NCBI RefSeq assembly: GCF_006516965.1
Contig: NZ_VHLH01000019.1
Span: forward strand, 1-64,000
Length of the DNA stretch: 64,000 bases
DNA from: Pararhizobium mangrovi
GTDB lineage: Bacteria; Pseudomonadota; Alphaproteobacteria; Rhizobiales; Rhizobiaceae
Reading direction: 5' to 3'
In this document: piece by piece, positions 51,049-60,128 of the stretch
Layout: the number at the start of each line of letters is the position of its first letter
Position numbering within the stretch: the first letter of the stretch is position 1
Made by a program: the position numbers and the translations under genes
Notes under the pieces: model-generated
What the model saw: only the letters and a program-made list of their open reading frames with translations
Database searches by the model: none
What the model was told of the DNA's origin: nothing

Positions 51049-53103
51049 TCACTCCGCGGCGATTGCGTGTTCATCGTCGGGATTGGCTTCAAGGCCATTC
51101 TCGGTCCCGATTGCTTCGGACGCCTCGCCGCCGTCGTCAAGGATGATGCCGGTACCGCGACCTGCTGTTCGTAGAACTTCAGGCAGCCAGCCGGAGCCGG
51201 CGAGCAGCTCCTGCGCCTTCTCCGCCATCTCGCCCTTCTTCAGATGCGCGATCCGTTCGGCCGCCTCGTCGCCCTTCGCCTCACGGACCGTGGCGAGGAT
51301 GCGCGCCTTGGTCACCCGGCCGAGCCAGGTGTCGACGGTCGGCTCCCAACCGGCGGCTACCATGTCGAGATCGAGCGTCTCGGCGAGCCGGTCGGCATGG
51401 GCGAGCGCGCGCGGGCGGCGGTAATAGGCCTCGTGGATCGCGTTCACCGACTGCGCGACGCAGTGTGCGAAGAGCGCCTGCCGGCTATCGAGATCGAGCC
51501 GCCGCAACGCATCCCAGAGATCCTCCGGCTGCTTCGGCAGGTCAGATGCCCACTCCTGATGACGATTATCGACCTCCGAAGCGAGCACGCTGTCAGCGAG
51601 ACCCGGCGCCTGCGCGCCGAAGCCGACGGACTTGATGTCGAGGTCGAGGCACGTGTCCTGCGCATAGTGATAGAACAGCTTCAGGCAGAGCGCGTGAAGC
51701 GCCGCGAGGAACGCGATCTCGGGATCGTCGCCGAGCGCCTGGCGGAGCGCTAGCGTCCGATGCGCGGTGAGCTCGGTCATCAGCCGCTCGGCGATCGGGG
51801 TCAGCCCATCGTCCTCGTCCGGCTCGGCCGGTTCGACGTCGCCGGCATCGACAGGACCGTTGCCGAGCGCCGCCACGCTTTCGCCGGCGTCGGCGTCACC
51901 CTCGCTCGCCACCTCGGGCTCGATCGGTGCCTCGTCCTCGGGTCGGACATAGCCGCGCTCGATCCGCAGATGCCCCGCGCCGTCGATGCTGACGAAGGCA
52001 CCGGCCCGCGCCATCTCGTCGGCCTCATAGACCATCGGCCGCTCGTCGAACCCGGCGAGCGCGGTCTCGATCTCTCCGAGCCGCTCGTCCACCGCGTCGG
52101 GCAACTCGTTCGCCTCGGCATATTGCTGCTCTAACTCGTCGAGTTCGGACTGAAGCGCATCGCGCGCCGCCTGTTCCTCGTCGGTCAGCGGCACGGTGTC
52201 GCCGCGCAGCCGACGAAGCCCGTAAGTATGGCCGTAGGGAAAGTCAGGGGCGACATCGATCCATTTCCAGCCTTCGGCGCGGATCGGTTCGGCATCCTCA
52301 CACAGCTTCTCGGCAACGAGCATGTCGAGCAGTCCGGTATCCTGCAGCCAGCCACCGTCGTCGGTCTGGAACAGATCGCGCAAGATCGTACCGCCGGCCT
52401 CGACATAGGCGGCGAGCTCGACGAACTGGGCACGCTTGTCGCAGGCACGAACCGCGCCCTCGGTCAGCATGCGCCGGATGGCGTAGGGTTCCTTCGAGTA
52501 GGATTGCGCGAGCTGTTCGAACACCTGCTCCTGCCGTTCATGATCGCCGTTGACGGTGAACGCCATTAGCTGGTCGAGCGTCATGCCGTCGTCGGCATAG
52601 ACGTCGAGCAGCTTCGGCGAGACCGAGGCGAGCTTCAGCCGCTGCTTGACAACCGCGACCGAGACGAAGAACGCCGCGGCGATCTTTTCCTCGGACTGGC
52701 CTTTCTCGCGCAGCGCGAGAAAGGCGCGGAACTGGTCGAGCGGATGCAGCGGGGCACGCTGGACGTTCTCGGCGAGACTGTCCTCCTCGGGCGTGCCGTC
52801 CTCGCGGACGATGCACGGCACCGGCGCGGTCTTGTTCAGACGCTTCTGTCGGACGAGCAGTTCGAGCGCCCGGAAGCGGCGGCCGCCGGCGGGGATTTCG
52901 AACATGCCGGTCTCGGTGCCGTCGGCGTCGACGACGTGCCGGACGGTGATGCTGGTCAGCAGCGTGCGCCGGGCGATGTCCTCGGCGAGTTCCTCGATCG
53001 AGACGCCCGCCTTCACGCGCCGGACGTTGGCCTGGCTGAGCACGAGCTTGTTGAACGGGATGTCCCGCGAAGAGCTGAGGACGATCTTCTCAGACTTGGT
53101 CAT
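51049..53103 (-). CDS. ParB-like protein, ICE-type
   Basis: A 684-residue protein with an N-terminal ParB/Spo0J nuclease-like domain (residues 14-110, with IPAGGRRFRALELL). A helix-turn-helix region (EEKIAAAFFVSVAVVKQRLK) follows, then a long C-terminus with an acidic linker. It is much longer than chromosomal ParB (about 290 residues). This large form is a constant ICE core gene and might regulate or aid maintenance; the partner parA is absent. The ATG at 53103 is preferred over 53160, which lies in a conserved leader. Confidence 0.9.
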   Translation of the reverse strand: MTKSEKIVLSSSRDIPFNKLVLSQANVRRVKAGVSIEELAEDIARRTLLTSITVRHVVDADGTETGMFEIPAGGRRFRALELLVRQKRLNKTAPVPCIVREDGTPEEDSLAENVQRAPLHPLDQFRAFLALREKGQSEEKIAAAFFVSVAVVKQRLKLASVSPKLLDVYADDGMTLDQLMAFTVNGDHERQEQVFEQLAQSYSKEPYAIRRMLTEGAVRACDKRAQFVELAAYVEAGGTILRDLFQTDDGGWLQDTGLLDMLVAEKLCEDAEPIRAEGWKWIDVAPDFPYGHTYGLRRLRGDTVPLTDEEQAARDALQSELDELEQQYAEANELPDAVDERLGEIETALAGFDERPMVYEADEMARAGAFVSIDGAGHLRIERGYVRPEDEAPIEPEVASEGDADAGESVAALGNGPVDAGDVEPAEPDEDDGLTPIAERLMTELTAHRTLALRQALGDDPEIAFLAALHALCLKLFYHYAQDTCLDLDIKSVGFGAQAPGLADSVLASEVDNRHQEWASDLPKQPEDLWDALRRLDLDSRQALFAHCVAQSVNAIHEAYYRRPRALAHADRLAETLDLDMVAAGWEPTVDTWLGRVTKARILATVREAKGDEAAERIAHLKKGEMAEKAQELLAGSGWLPEVLRTAGRGTGIILDDGGEASEAIGTENGLEANPDDEHAIAAE

Positions 53104-53205
53104 GGTCTTTCTCCATGACGGATCGGCCGAAAGCCTCTCTCTCGACCTCCAATCCGTCACGAAGAAAGGCGCAGCCCTCTTCCTCTACGAGGCGAAGGGC
53201 TGCGC
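53104..53205 (-). promoter_or_regulatory. Structured leader of the ParB-like gene
   Basis: The 85 bases before the start match the leader of the DUF932 gene. A stem GACGGAT / ATCCGTC (53152-53158 and 53117-53123) encloses the near-identical core GGAGGTCGAGAGAGAGGCT. Upstream is a 10-base hairpin GCGCAGCCCT / AGGGCTGCGC (53169-53205) followed by CTTTCTTC. The structure lies directly before the ribosome site. Confidence 0.65.
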
Positions 53206-53252
53206 GAGCGGCAAGAAGCGCGCCGCCAACCCGGCGACGCGCTCGGCTGATG

Positions 53253-54479
53253 TCAGTGGACGGTGGCGAGAAGCTTCGCCGCCTTGCCTTCGAGATCGAG
53301 GCGGGCGTCCTGATGCGGCTTGCTCCGCGCGAGCGCGGTGATGCCCTGGACGAAGTCGAAGATCGACTCGGGCGGACGGCCTTCTTCTTCAAGCACGGTG
53401 GCGACGATGCGGTCGGTATCGGCGCGCGAGAAGCCGCGTTTGCGCAGGAAGGATTGCCGGTCGTCGTCCTTGCGCGCGACGACGGCCTCCCGGGCCGCCT
53501 TGATCCCCGCCATAAACGGCGCCGGCGACGAGGTCGCGAAGCGTTCGAGCGCGGGGGCCGCCTGATGGGCGAAGCGGTGCGCGGCGAACTTCGAATGGCG
53601 GATCGCGATTTCCTCGAAGCCTTCCGCGCCCCAGATATTGCGGTTCATGCATACGGCACGCAGGTAGAAGCTCGCCATGCCGAGCGTCTTCGACCCGACC
53701 TCCGAGTTCCAGCAGTAGAAGCCCCGGAAATAAAGATCGGGATCGCCGTTCGGCAGCTTGCCGGCCTCGATCGGATGCGTGTCGTCGACCAGGAACAGGA
53801 AGACGTCCCGGTCACTGGCGTAGAGCGTCGTATTATTCTTGGTCACCTCGACGAACGGATTGTGGGTCATGGTCGACCAGTCGAGCAGGCCAGGCACCTT
53901 CCAGCGCGTGTCGCCGGTGCCGCTGCCGGCGATCTTCATCACCGCCGCCACCAGCTCGTGATCCCAGATCCGACCGTAATCAGGACCGGTGACGGCGCGC
54001 AGTTCGACGCGCCCGTCGTCCGACTCCAAGGTCTTGATGAGTTCGGCGCGGTGCGACAGCAGCCCGTGCTGCATGTTGATGCCGGCGAGTGGCGCGGGAA
54101 GCTGGCGCAGATAGCCAGCCGGCGCGCCGACCAGGCCGCACATCTGGCCGAACGACCAATGCGTCGGCGCGATCGGCTCGTCGCGGCCCGGCACGTGCAA
54201 GGTCAGGCGCTCGGCATCGTCGCGGCTGGCTTCCACCCGCAACGCCTTCGTCTCGACCGTCCGCGCCGTTGCGCGCTCGGCGCGGACGCGCACAGCGGCG
54301 TAGAGGTCTTCCAACGACAGGTAGCGCTCGTCGTCGGGACGCGAGAACCATTCGGATGAGACGCGGCCGATCCGCTCGCCGCGCGAGATGTCGACTTTGT
54401 AGCCGGCCGAGACTGGCGGTTCGCTGGAAGGATGGGACTGCGTTCCGGGCGCAGCGGCAAGAATATCGATCTCGGTCAT
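53253..54479 (-). CDS. DUF932 domain protein
   Basis: A 408-residue protein of the DUF932 (YfjQ-like) family, present in most ICEs of this class and in phages. Typical segments are WSFGQMCGLVGAPAGYLRQL near residue 110 and NMQHGLLSHRAELIK. Function is unknown; links to DNA protection have been suggested for relatives. It is the last ICE gene before the tRNA attachment site and shares its leader with the ParB-like gene. Confidence 0.9.
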   Translation of the reverse strand: MTEIDILAAAPGTQSHPSSEPPVSAGYKVDISRGERIGRVSSEWFSRPDDERYLSLEDLYAAVRVRAERATARTVETKALRVEASRDDAERLTLHVPGRDEPIAPTHWSFGQMCGLVGAPAGYLRQLPAPLAGINMQHGLLSHRAELIKTLESDDGRVELRAVTGPDYGRIWDHELVAAVMKIAGSGTGDTRWKVPGLLDWSTMTHNPFVEVTKNNTTLYASDRDVFLFLVDDTHPIEAGKLPNGDPDLYFRGFYCWNSEVGSKTLGMASFYLRAVCMNRNIWGAEGFEEIAIRHSKFAAHRFAHQAAPALERFATSSPAPFMAGIKAAREAVVARKDDDRQSFLRKRGFSRADTDRIVATVLEEEGRPPESIFDFVQGITALARSKPHQDARLDLEGKAAKLLATVH

Positions 54480-54564
54480 GGCGAAAATCTCCGCGACGGG
54501 CGGCCGGGAGCCTCTCTCTCGACCTCCAACCCGTCACGGCGACAGCCGCAACACTCTTACTCTA
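54480..54564 (-). promoter_or_regulatory. Structured leader of the DUF932 gene
   Basis: It is homologous to the ParB-like gene's leader and the same length (85 bases to the conserved TAGAG-N-AAGAG block at 54547-54564). Here the stem is GACGGG / CCCGTC (54530-54535 and 54495-54500), so an A-U pair of the other copy is replaced by G-C. Confidence 0.65.
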
Positions 54565-54650
54565 ACCGCTCGATGCGAATCTCCTGGCCAAAAACTGCAC
54601 GCTTGGATCGCCGAAGCCGCGACACAGCGCGGCGAAACACGCCGTATCGG

Positions 54651-54670
54651 TGGACACCATGTGGACACCA
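54651..54670. repeat. TGGACACCA direct repeat near the attachment site
   Basis: TGGACACCA occurs at 54651-54659 and 54662-54670, 11 bases apart (one helical turn), 68 bases from the tRNA. Position suits integrase or excisionase arm sites. The remaining 54565-54737 has no gene and no integrase. Confidence 0.4.
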
Positions 54671-54737
54671 ACGGGATCAGGACTGGATCGAGCCGCCTAA
54701 CGCGATCGTTCAAATATCTGAGTTTATTTAGGAAAAC

Positions 54738-54812
54738 TGGAGCGGGCGATGGGATTCGAACCCACGACCCCAACCTTGGCAAGGTTGTGCTCTACCCCTG
54801 AGCTACGCCCGC
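54738..54812 (-). tRNA. tRNA-Gly (GCC)
   Basis: On the minus strand a complete cloverleaf is seen: acceptor stem GCGGGCG / CGCCCGC, D arm AGCTCAGGGGTAGAGC, anticodon arm ACCTTGCCAAGGT with anticodon GCC, T arm GGGTTCGAATCCC, and encoded CCA (54738-54740). The gene is intact, so the ICE carries its own copy of the 3' end. Its 3' end faces the ICE and is the attachment site. Confidence 0.95.
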
Positions 54813-55198
54813 TCTGGGTTCCGCGTATGCATGAAGACGACCGATGCGTCCTGTGCGGAACGAAGCGTCTTATGGCGCATGGATTTCGGCTTTGCAACCG
54901 GGAAATGGGGCGAACGGATGGAATTTTTTACCTCGCATGCGGTTGTCGAGCGGCAGCCGGTAGCATCGAGAGGGTCTCGTCCGTTCGCGCGCCTCCGCTG
55001 GGTCTGCGCGATCATGATGAAGGGGTCGTGTTCTTCGGCGACGGGTAATCGGTCGGCCTCGGAGGGGATCGGGCCGGCGATGCGTCGGCGGGCTTGAAAC
55101 TTTCGTACCGAAGGACGATTTCGCTGCCATGGCGGCATCGCGATGCCGCGAACGTGATGAAACCTGGCGATGCCGAACGAAGCGGAGGGCCTTTGACG
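54813..55198. other. Chromosomal intergenic region
   Basis: These 386 bases between the tRNA and the thioredoxin-like gene hold no frame with family likeness. They should contain the promoters of both flanking genes. Confidence 0.5.
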
Positions 55199-56242
55199 AT
55201 GAACCAGGGCGACAATCCCTATGCAAGCGCCGGTGCCGGCCAGTCGGGACAAATGAATGTCAGCGCCCGGCTCGACACTGCGGCCCGACAGTCCGCACAG
55301 CCCCCCTCGCGCCAGCCCGCCGGCGGTGACGGCCTGATCGGCGGAACACAGACTCAGGGTGGCGGCGATCTCGTCAAGGAGACGACGACCGCGAACTTTA
55401 CCGCCGACGTCATTCAGGAATCGCGCAACCAGCCGGTTCTCGTCGATTTCTGGGCTCCCTGGTGCGGGCCGTGCAAGCAGCTGACGCCGCTCATCGAAAA
55501 AGCCGTTCGCGAGGCGGGCGGCAAGGTCAAGCTCGTCACCATGAACATCGACGACCACCCGTCGATCGCCGGGCAGATGGGCATCCAGTCCATCCCCGCC
55601 GTCATCGCCTTTTCCGACGGCCAGCCGGTCGACGGGTTCATGGGCGCGGTGCCGGAAAGCCAGATCAGGCAGTTCATCGACGGGCTCGGCGGCAAGGCGA
55701 AGGATAGCGGCCAGGACCAGATCGAGGCCCTGCTCGAACAGTCGCGCCAGGCGCTTGCCGAAAACGACATCAACGTCGCGGCCCAGGGCTTTTCCTCGGT
55801 GCTGCAGGCGGACCCGCAGAACACGAAGGCGCTCGCCGGCCTCGCCTCGTGCTTCTTCGAGGCCGGACAGCCGGACAAGGTCGAGGAGCTTCTCGCCGAG
55901 CTTACCGACGAACAGCGCGCCGATCCGGACGTCGCGAGCCTGATCCGGCGGATGGAGCAGGCCGAAGAGGTGAAGAAGCTCGGCGATCCGGCCGCGCTCG
56001 AAGCGCGCCTCGCCCAGGATCCCGACGACCATGCCGCGCGGCGCGACCTTGCGAAGATCTGCAACGCGCGTGGCGATCGCGAAGCGGCGGCCGACCATCT
56101 GCTGACCATCATGCGCAAGGATCGCGCGTGGGAAGACGACGGCGGGCGGCGCGAGCTGCTGGCGCTCTTCGAGGCCTGGGGCCCGAGCGATCCCGCGACG
56201 CTCGCCGCACGGCGCAGACTTTCCTCGGTCCTCTTTTCGTGA
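55199..56242 (+). CDS. Thioredoxin-domain TPR protein, CnoX-like
   Basis: A 347-residue protein with a thioredoxin domain (residues 60-160, active site APWCGPCKQL) and a C-terminal tetratricopeptide-like region. The layout is that of CnoX/YbbN, a holdase that protects proteins from chlorine stress and passes them to GroEL. The first 60 residues are low complexity. GGAGGG upstream supports 55199. It is the first chromosomal gene past the ICE. Confidence 0.9.
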   Translation: MNQGDNPYASAGAGQSGQMNVSARLDTAARQSAQPPSRQPAGGDGLIGGTQTQGGGDLVKETTTANFTADVIQESRNQPVLVDFWAPWCGPCKQLTPLIEKAVREAGGKVKLVTMNIDDHPSIAGQMGIQSIPAVIAFSDGQPVDGFMGAVPESQIRQFIDGLGGKAKDSGQDQIEALLEQSRQALAENDINVAAQGFSSVLQADPQNTKALAGLASCFFEAGQPDKVEELLAELTDEQRADPDVASLIRRMEQAEEVKKLGDPAALEARLAQDPDDHAARRDLAKICNARGDREAAADHLLTIMRKDRAWEDDGGRRELLALFEAWGPSDPATLAARRRLSSVLFS

Positions 56243-56324
56243 CCGACAGGCGGCGGCGCTTCCCTTGAGCTTTGTCGCCGCCGCTCCACTTCCCGGTCCT
56301 TGGGGCACGGTTGAAAGCAGGGTG

Positions 56325-57002
56325 ATGCAAGCTGGAAACGTTCATTATCGCCGCTCGGTGGATCTACCCGAGACGATTGCGATCTTTCCGCTGACCGGCG
56401 CGCTGCTCCTTCCCGGCGGTCAGCTTCCGCTCAACATCTTCGAACCGCGCTACCTGGAGATGTTCGACGACGCACTGTCGGGGGATCGGCTGATCGGTAT
56501 CATCCAGCCGCGGCTCGACCATGCGGGCAAGACGGAGAAGCGTGCCGTCGACAGCCTGAGCGGCGTCGGCTGCATGGGCCGCATCACCTCCTTTTCCGAA
56601 ACCGGGGACGGACGGTACATCGTCTCGCTGACCGGCGTGTGCCGGTTCCGGCTCGACGATGAGATGCGGACGCGCAAGGCATACCGTTCGGCCCATGTCA
56701 CCCCGTTCCTCAACGATTTGAGCGACGATTCGGAAGCCGGGTCCGTCGACCGGCGCGGCCTGATCGAGAGCTTCAAGGCCTATCTCGAGGCCAACGAACT
56801 CGATGCCGACTGGGACAGCGTCGAGCGGGCGAGCGATTCCACGCTCGTCAACTGCCTGTCGATGATCTCGCCCTTCGGACCTGCGGAAAAGCAGGCGCTG
56901 CTCGAAGCGCCGGACCTGAAGAGCCGCGCGGAGACGCTGATCGCGATCACCGAATTCGCGCTGGCGAACGACGGCGACGACGTTCCGAGCACCATCCAGT
57001 AG
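56325..57002 (+). CDS. LON substrate-binding domain protein
   Basis: The 225-residue protein consists only of the N-terminal substrate-binding domain of Lon (IAIFPLTGALLLPGGQLPLN, IFEPRYLEMFDDAL). It has no ATPase or protease part. Such stand-alone domains are conserved in Alphaproteobacteria; the role is unknown. The ATG at 56325 follows a GCAGGG site. It lies between cnoX-like and Trm112-like genes, probably in one operon. Confidence 0.88.
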   Translation: MQAGNVHYRRSVDLPETIAIFPLTGALLLPGGQLPLNIFEPRYLEMFDDALSGDRLIGIIQPRLDHAGKTEKRAVDSLSGVGCMGRITSFSETGDGRYIVSLTGVCRFRLDDEMRTRKAYRSAHVTPFLNDLSDDSEAGSVDRRGLIESFKAYLEANELDADWDSVERASDSTLVNCLSMISPFGPAEKQALLEAPDLKSRAETLIAITEFALANDGDDVPSTIQ

Positions 57003-57008
57003 GGCGAG

Positions 57009-57239
57009 ATGAACCGCCGACCCGAAGCCGAACGCGGCGCGATCGATCCGTTGATGCTCGAAATGCTCGTCTGCCCGCTGACGAAGGCGCGTCTCGTCTA
57101 CGACCGCAAGAACGGCGAACTCGTCTCCGAAGGTGCGCGTCTTGCCTACCCGATCCGCGAGGGCGTGCCGATCATGCTGGTTTCCGAAGCGCGCCACCTC
57201 GAAGACCGACCGGCGCCAACGCACCGCTCCGGCTACTGA
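57009..57239 (+). CDS. Trm112-like (DUF343) zinc-ribbon-type small protein
   Basis: A 76-residue Trm112/YcaR-family protein with [16 protein letters not shown] and the [14 protein letters not shown] signature. Only the first cysteine of the zinc site is retained. Members activate methyltransferases in eukaryotes; the bacterial role is unclear. It follows the LON-domain gene by six bases. Confidence 0.9.
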   Translation: MNRRPEAERGAIDPLMLEMLVCPLTKARLVYDRKNGELVSEGARLAYPIREGVPIMLVSEARHLEDRPAPTHRSGY

Positions 57240-57281
57240 CGCGTCCCGGCCATCTCGCAAACAGTCTGGCTGGTAAATGCT

Positions 57282-58508
57282 CTAGATCGCCGCGCCGCGC
57301 AGGAGCCGCGGATCCCTCTGCTCGCCGATGCCGGCCGCTTGGCGAATGAAGAAGTCCTTCATTCGCGGCATCCGGTCGACGAGGCCGAGGCCGAGATCGC
57401 GCAGGCTGCGCAGCGGCGTCATGTCATTGGAAAAGAGCCGGTTGAGGACGTCCGTCGTCGCACCCATGCGCACCGTGTCGAAGCGTCGCCAGACCTGATA
57501 GCGCTCCAGTGTGGGAAGCGTGCCAATATCGAGACCGAGCCGGTGCGCCTCGACGACGGTTTCGGCGAGGGCGGCGGCATCCTTGAAGCCGAGATTGAGC
57601 CCCTGGCCGGCGATCGGATGGATGCCGTGCGCGGCGTCCCCGGCAAGCGCGATGCGCGGTGCGACGAAAGCGCGCGCAAGGGTAAGCCCGAGGGGAAATG
57701 CGCGCCGTCCGCCGACGAGTTCGATGCGGCCGAGCTTGTGGCCGAAGCGGCGTTCCAGCTCGGCCTCGAAGATCAGCGCGTCGTCGTTCACAAGGCGGTG
57801 TGCGTCGCGCGTGCGTTCGGTCCACACCAGCGAGGAGCGATTGCCGGTCAGCGGCAGCGTGGCAAAGGGGCCGGCGGGCATGAAATGCTCTTCCGCCCGT
57901 CCGTTGTGGGCGTATTCGTGCGAGACAGTCGCGACGATGCCGCACTGGTCGTAGGACCATTCCACGGTGCGGATGCCGGCCATGTCGCGCAGGCGCGAGC
58001 GGATGCCGTCTGCCGCGACCACGAGGCGCGCGCGTTCGCTGCCGGCTTCGCCGAGGTCGAGCGTCGCAGAAGCCTCCTCGGCGTGAAATCCCTGCGCGCG
58101 CACGCCCTGACGGATCCCGATGCCGAGTTCACCGGCCCGTTCACGAAGCGCACCGACGAGGTGCACGTTCTCGACCATGTGCGCGAAGGTTTCCCCGTCG
58201 GCGACCGCGCCGTCGAAGGTGAGAAAGACCGGGCGGACCGGATCGCCGGTGCGCGAATCGGTCACGATCATGCGGGTGATGGGCTCGGCGTTCTGGCGCA
58301 GCGAGGACCAGACGCCGAGCGTTTCGAGCATGCGGCTCGCTCCGGCGGCAATCGCCGAAGCACGCTCGTCCTTCTTCCATGCCTCTTCGGGAGCGGCGTC
58401 GACGACCGCGACGTCGAGCCCCGGTGCCGACTGTTTGAGGGCGACCGCCGTGGCGAGGCCGACATAGCCGCCGCCACAAACGACGATATCGCGCACTGGT
58501 GAAGCCAT
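57282..58508 (-). CDS. UbiH/UbiF-family FAD monooxygenase
   Basis: A 408-residue FAD-dependent hydroxylase of the UbiH/UbiF/COQ6 family, with IVVCGGGYVGLATAVALK at the N-terminus, ADGIRSRLRD and GDAAHGIHPIAGQGLNLGFK. It most likely hydroxylates the ubiquinone ring. It is convergent with the LON/Trm112 operon and divergent from tesB. Confidence 0.9.
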   Translation of the reverse strand: MASPVRDIVVCGGGYVGLATAVALKQSAPGLDVAVVDAAPEEAWKKDERASAIAAGASRMLETLGVWSSLRQNAEPITRMIVTDSRTGDPVRPVFLTFDGAVADGETFAHMVENVHLVGALRERAGELGIGIRQGVRAQGFHAEEASATLDLGEAGSERARLVVAADGIRSRLRDMAGIRTVEWSYDQCGIVATVSHEYAHNGRAEEHFMPAGPFATLPLTGNRSSLVWTERTRDAHRLVNDDALIFEAELERRFGHKLGRIELVGGRRAFPLGLTLARAFVAPRIALAGDAAHGIHPIAGQGLNLGFKDAAALAETVVEAHRLGLDIGTLPTLERYQVWRRFDTVRMGATTDVLNRLFSNDMTPLRSLRDLGLGLVDRMPRMKDFFIRQAAGIGEQRDPRLLRGAAI

Positions 58509-58656
58509 CGAAGATCCTTTCCTGCCTGCCTTGCCGGGCGCCTCTTACAGGCGCACCTGTCCTTCGGGCCCGGGTACGTTATAGGAGAGCTGTTCCGTCG
58601 CAACAGGGCATGCCGGTCATAGCCGGTCCTCGAGAAGTGCAACAGGGAGAAGCGCA

Positions 58657-59538
58657 ATGCGTTCCGTTCCTTCATCCGGCACGCCGCACGACATGGTCGA
58701 GATCCTCGACCTCGAAATTGTGGGCGACGACCGGTTCCGCGGCTTCTGCCCGCCCACGCGCGGCACGCGCATCTTCGGTGGGCAGGTCGTCGCGCAGGCG
58801 CTCGCCGCCGCGCAGAAGACCGTGCCGGAAGCGCGTTCGGCGCATTCGCTGCACGGCTATTTCATGCTCGGCGGAGACCCCGCCGTGCCGATCGACTTCG
58901 TGGTGGAACGCATGCGCGACGGGCGTAGCTTTTCCACGCGGCGCATCGTGGCACTGCAGGCGGAACGCTGCATCTTCTCCATGGCGGCCTCGTTCCAGAT
59001 CGAGGAGGAAGGCTTCGAGCATGCGGCCGTGATGCCCGACGTTCCCGAACCGGAGGCGCTGGAGAGCGGTACCGAGATCGTCGAGGCGGCCCTGAAGCGT
59101 GGCCTCGACCTTCCGGGACGCATGTGGCTCGACGAACGGCCGATGGAATTCAGGCCGGTGACGCCCGAGCATTACGTTTCGACGCGCAGGCTTCCGCCCG
59201 AACAGCATCTATGGCTGCGCATGACCGGACCGCTTCCCGCCGATGCCGGCGGCCGGGCTGCGACACTCGCCTATCTTTCCGACATGGCGCTTCTCGATAC
59301 CGCGCTCTTCGCGCACGGCACCAGCGTGTTCGCCGACGATCTACAGGCGGCGAGCCTCGACCACGCCGTCTGGTTCCATCGCCCGCCGCCCCTCGAGGAC
59401 TGGTTGCTCTATACGGCCGACTCGCCGACTGCCACCGGCGCGCGCGGTCTGGCGCGGGGCATGCTTTTTTCTCGGGACGGCCTGCTCGTGGCGTCCACCG
59501 CCCAGGAAGGCCTGATTCGAAAACGTGCAAATGCCTAA
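58657..59538 (+). CDS. tesB: Acyl-CoA thioesterase II
   Basis: The 293-residue TesB protein has two hotdog domains (FRGFCPPTRGTRIFGGQVVAQ split; RSAHSLHGYFMLGGDP). The catalytic Asp region is LAYLSDMALLDTAL. It hydrolyses medium- and long-chain acyl-CoA. GGGAGAAG precedes the ATG. It stands upstream of glnK, as in many Hyphomicrobiales. Confidence 0.93.
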   Translation: MRSVPSSGTPHDMVEILDLEIVGDDRFRGFCPPTRGTRIFGGQVVAQALAAAQKTVPEARSAHSLHGYFMLGGDPAVPIDFVVERMRDGRSFSTRRIVALQAERCIFSMAASFQIEEEGFEHAAVMPDVPEPEALESGTEIVEAALKRGLDLPGRMWLDERPMEFRPVTPEHYVSTRRLPPEQHLWLRMTGPLPADAGGRAATLAYLSDMALLDTALFAHGTSVFADDLQAASLDHAVWFHRPPPLEDWLLYTADSPTATGARGLARGMLFSRDGLLVASTAQEGLIRKRANA

Positions 59539-59661
59539 ACGTTAGGCAGGTTTCTCCATTTCTGGCTTTTTTGTGCGCATTCGTGCCGATACCGGCGGGC
59601 CGTCCTTTGGCCGTCAAAACATTCCATAACGTCATCAAGCACTTATTGGTTCCTTCCCGAC

Positions 59662-59677
59662 TTGGCACGCGGCTTGA
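59662..59677 (+). promoter_or_regulatory. Sigma-54 promoter of glnK-amtB
   Basis: TTGGCACG-CGGC-TTGA (59662-59677) matches the -24/-12 consensus TTGGCACG-N4-TTGC except for the last base. It lies about 95 bases before glnK. NtrC-activated transcription under nitrogen limitation is expected. The remaining gap after tesB holds no gene. Confidence 0.75.
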
Positions 59678-59683
59678 TTGTAG

Positions 59684-60106
<423 letters not shown>

Positions 60107-60128
60107 GGTCATGAGAGGAAAAGTGGAA

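Larger units (their letters stand above)
1..54737. mobile_element. Integrative and conjugative element (right part)
   Basis: Everything left of the tRNA-Gly gene reads as one ICE. It contains a Trb mating-pair apparatus, TraG coupling protein, DUF3363 relaxase, TraF peptidase, repA, an excision-control module and the usual DUF736, DUF2493, DUF7146, ParB and DUF932 genes. The gene set matches ICEMlSymR7A-type elements of Alphaproteobacteria. The right boundary is placed at the 3' end of the tRNA, because chromosomal housekeeping genes start just beyond it. The left boundary, the integrase and trbB-J are outside the window. Four cargo blocks interrupt the core. The exact att core cannot be set without the other end. 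Confidence 0.88.

Noticed and set aside
1-54737. CRISPR arrays, rRNA genes, restriction-modification or other known defence systems
   Set aside because: No regularly spaced repeats beyond the iterons and no such protein families were found.
1-54737. Quorum-sensing genes traR/traI and the ICE integrase
   Set aside because: No LuxR or LuxI-type protein is seen, and the only recombinase is the short one at 30037; they may be outside the window.
54803-56308. Minus-strand frame of 501 codons over the tRNA and cnoX-like gene
   Set aside because: It overlaps a tRNA and a clear thioredoxin-domain gene on the other strand; the sequence is arginine-rich shadow.
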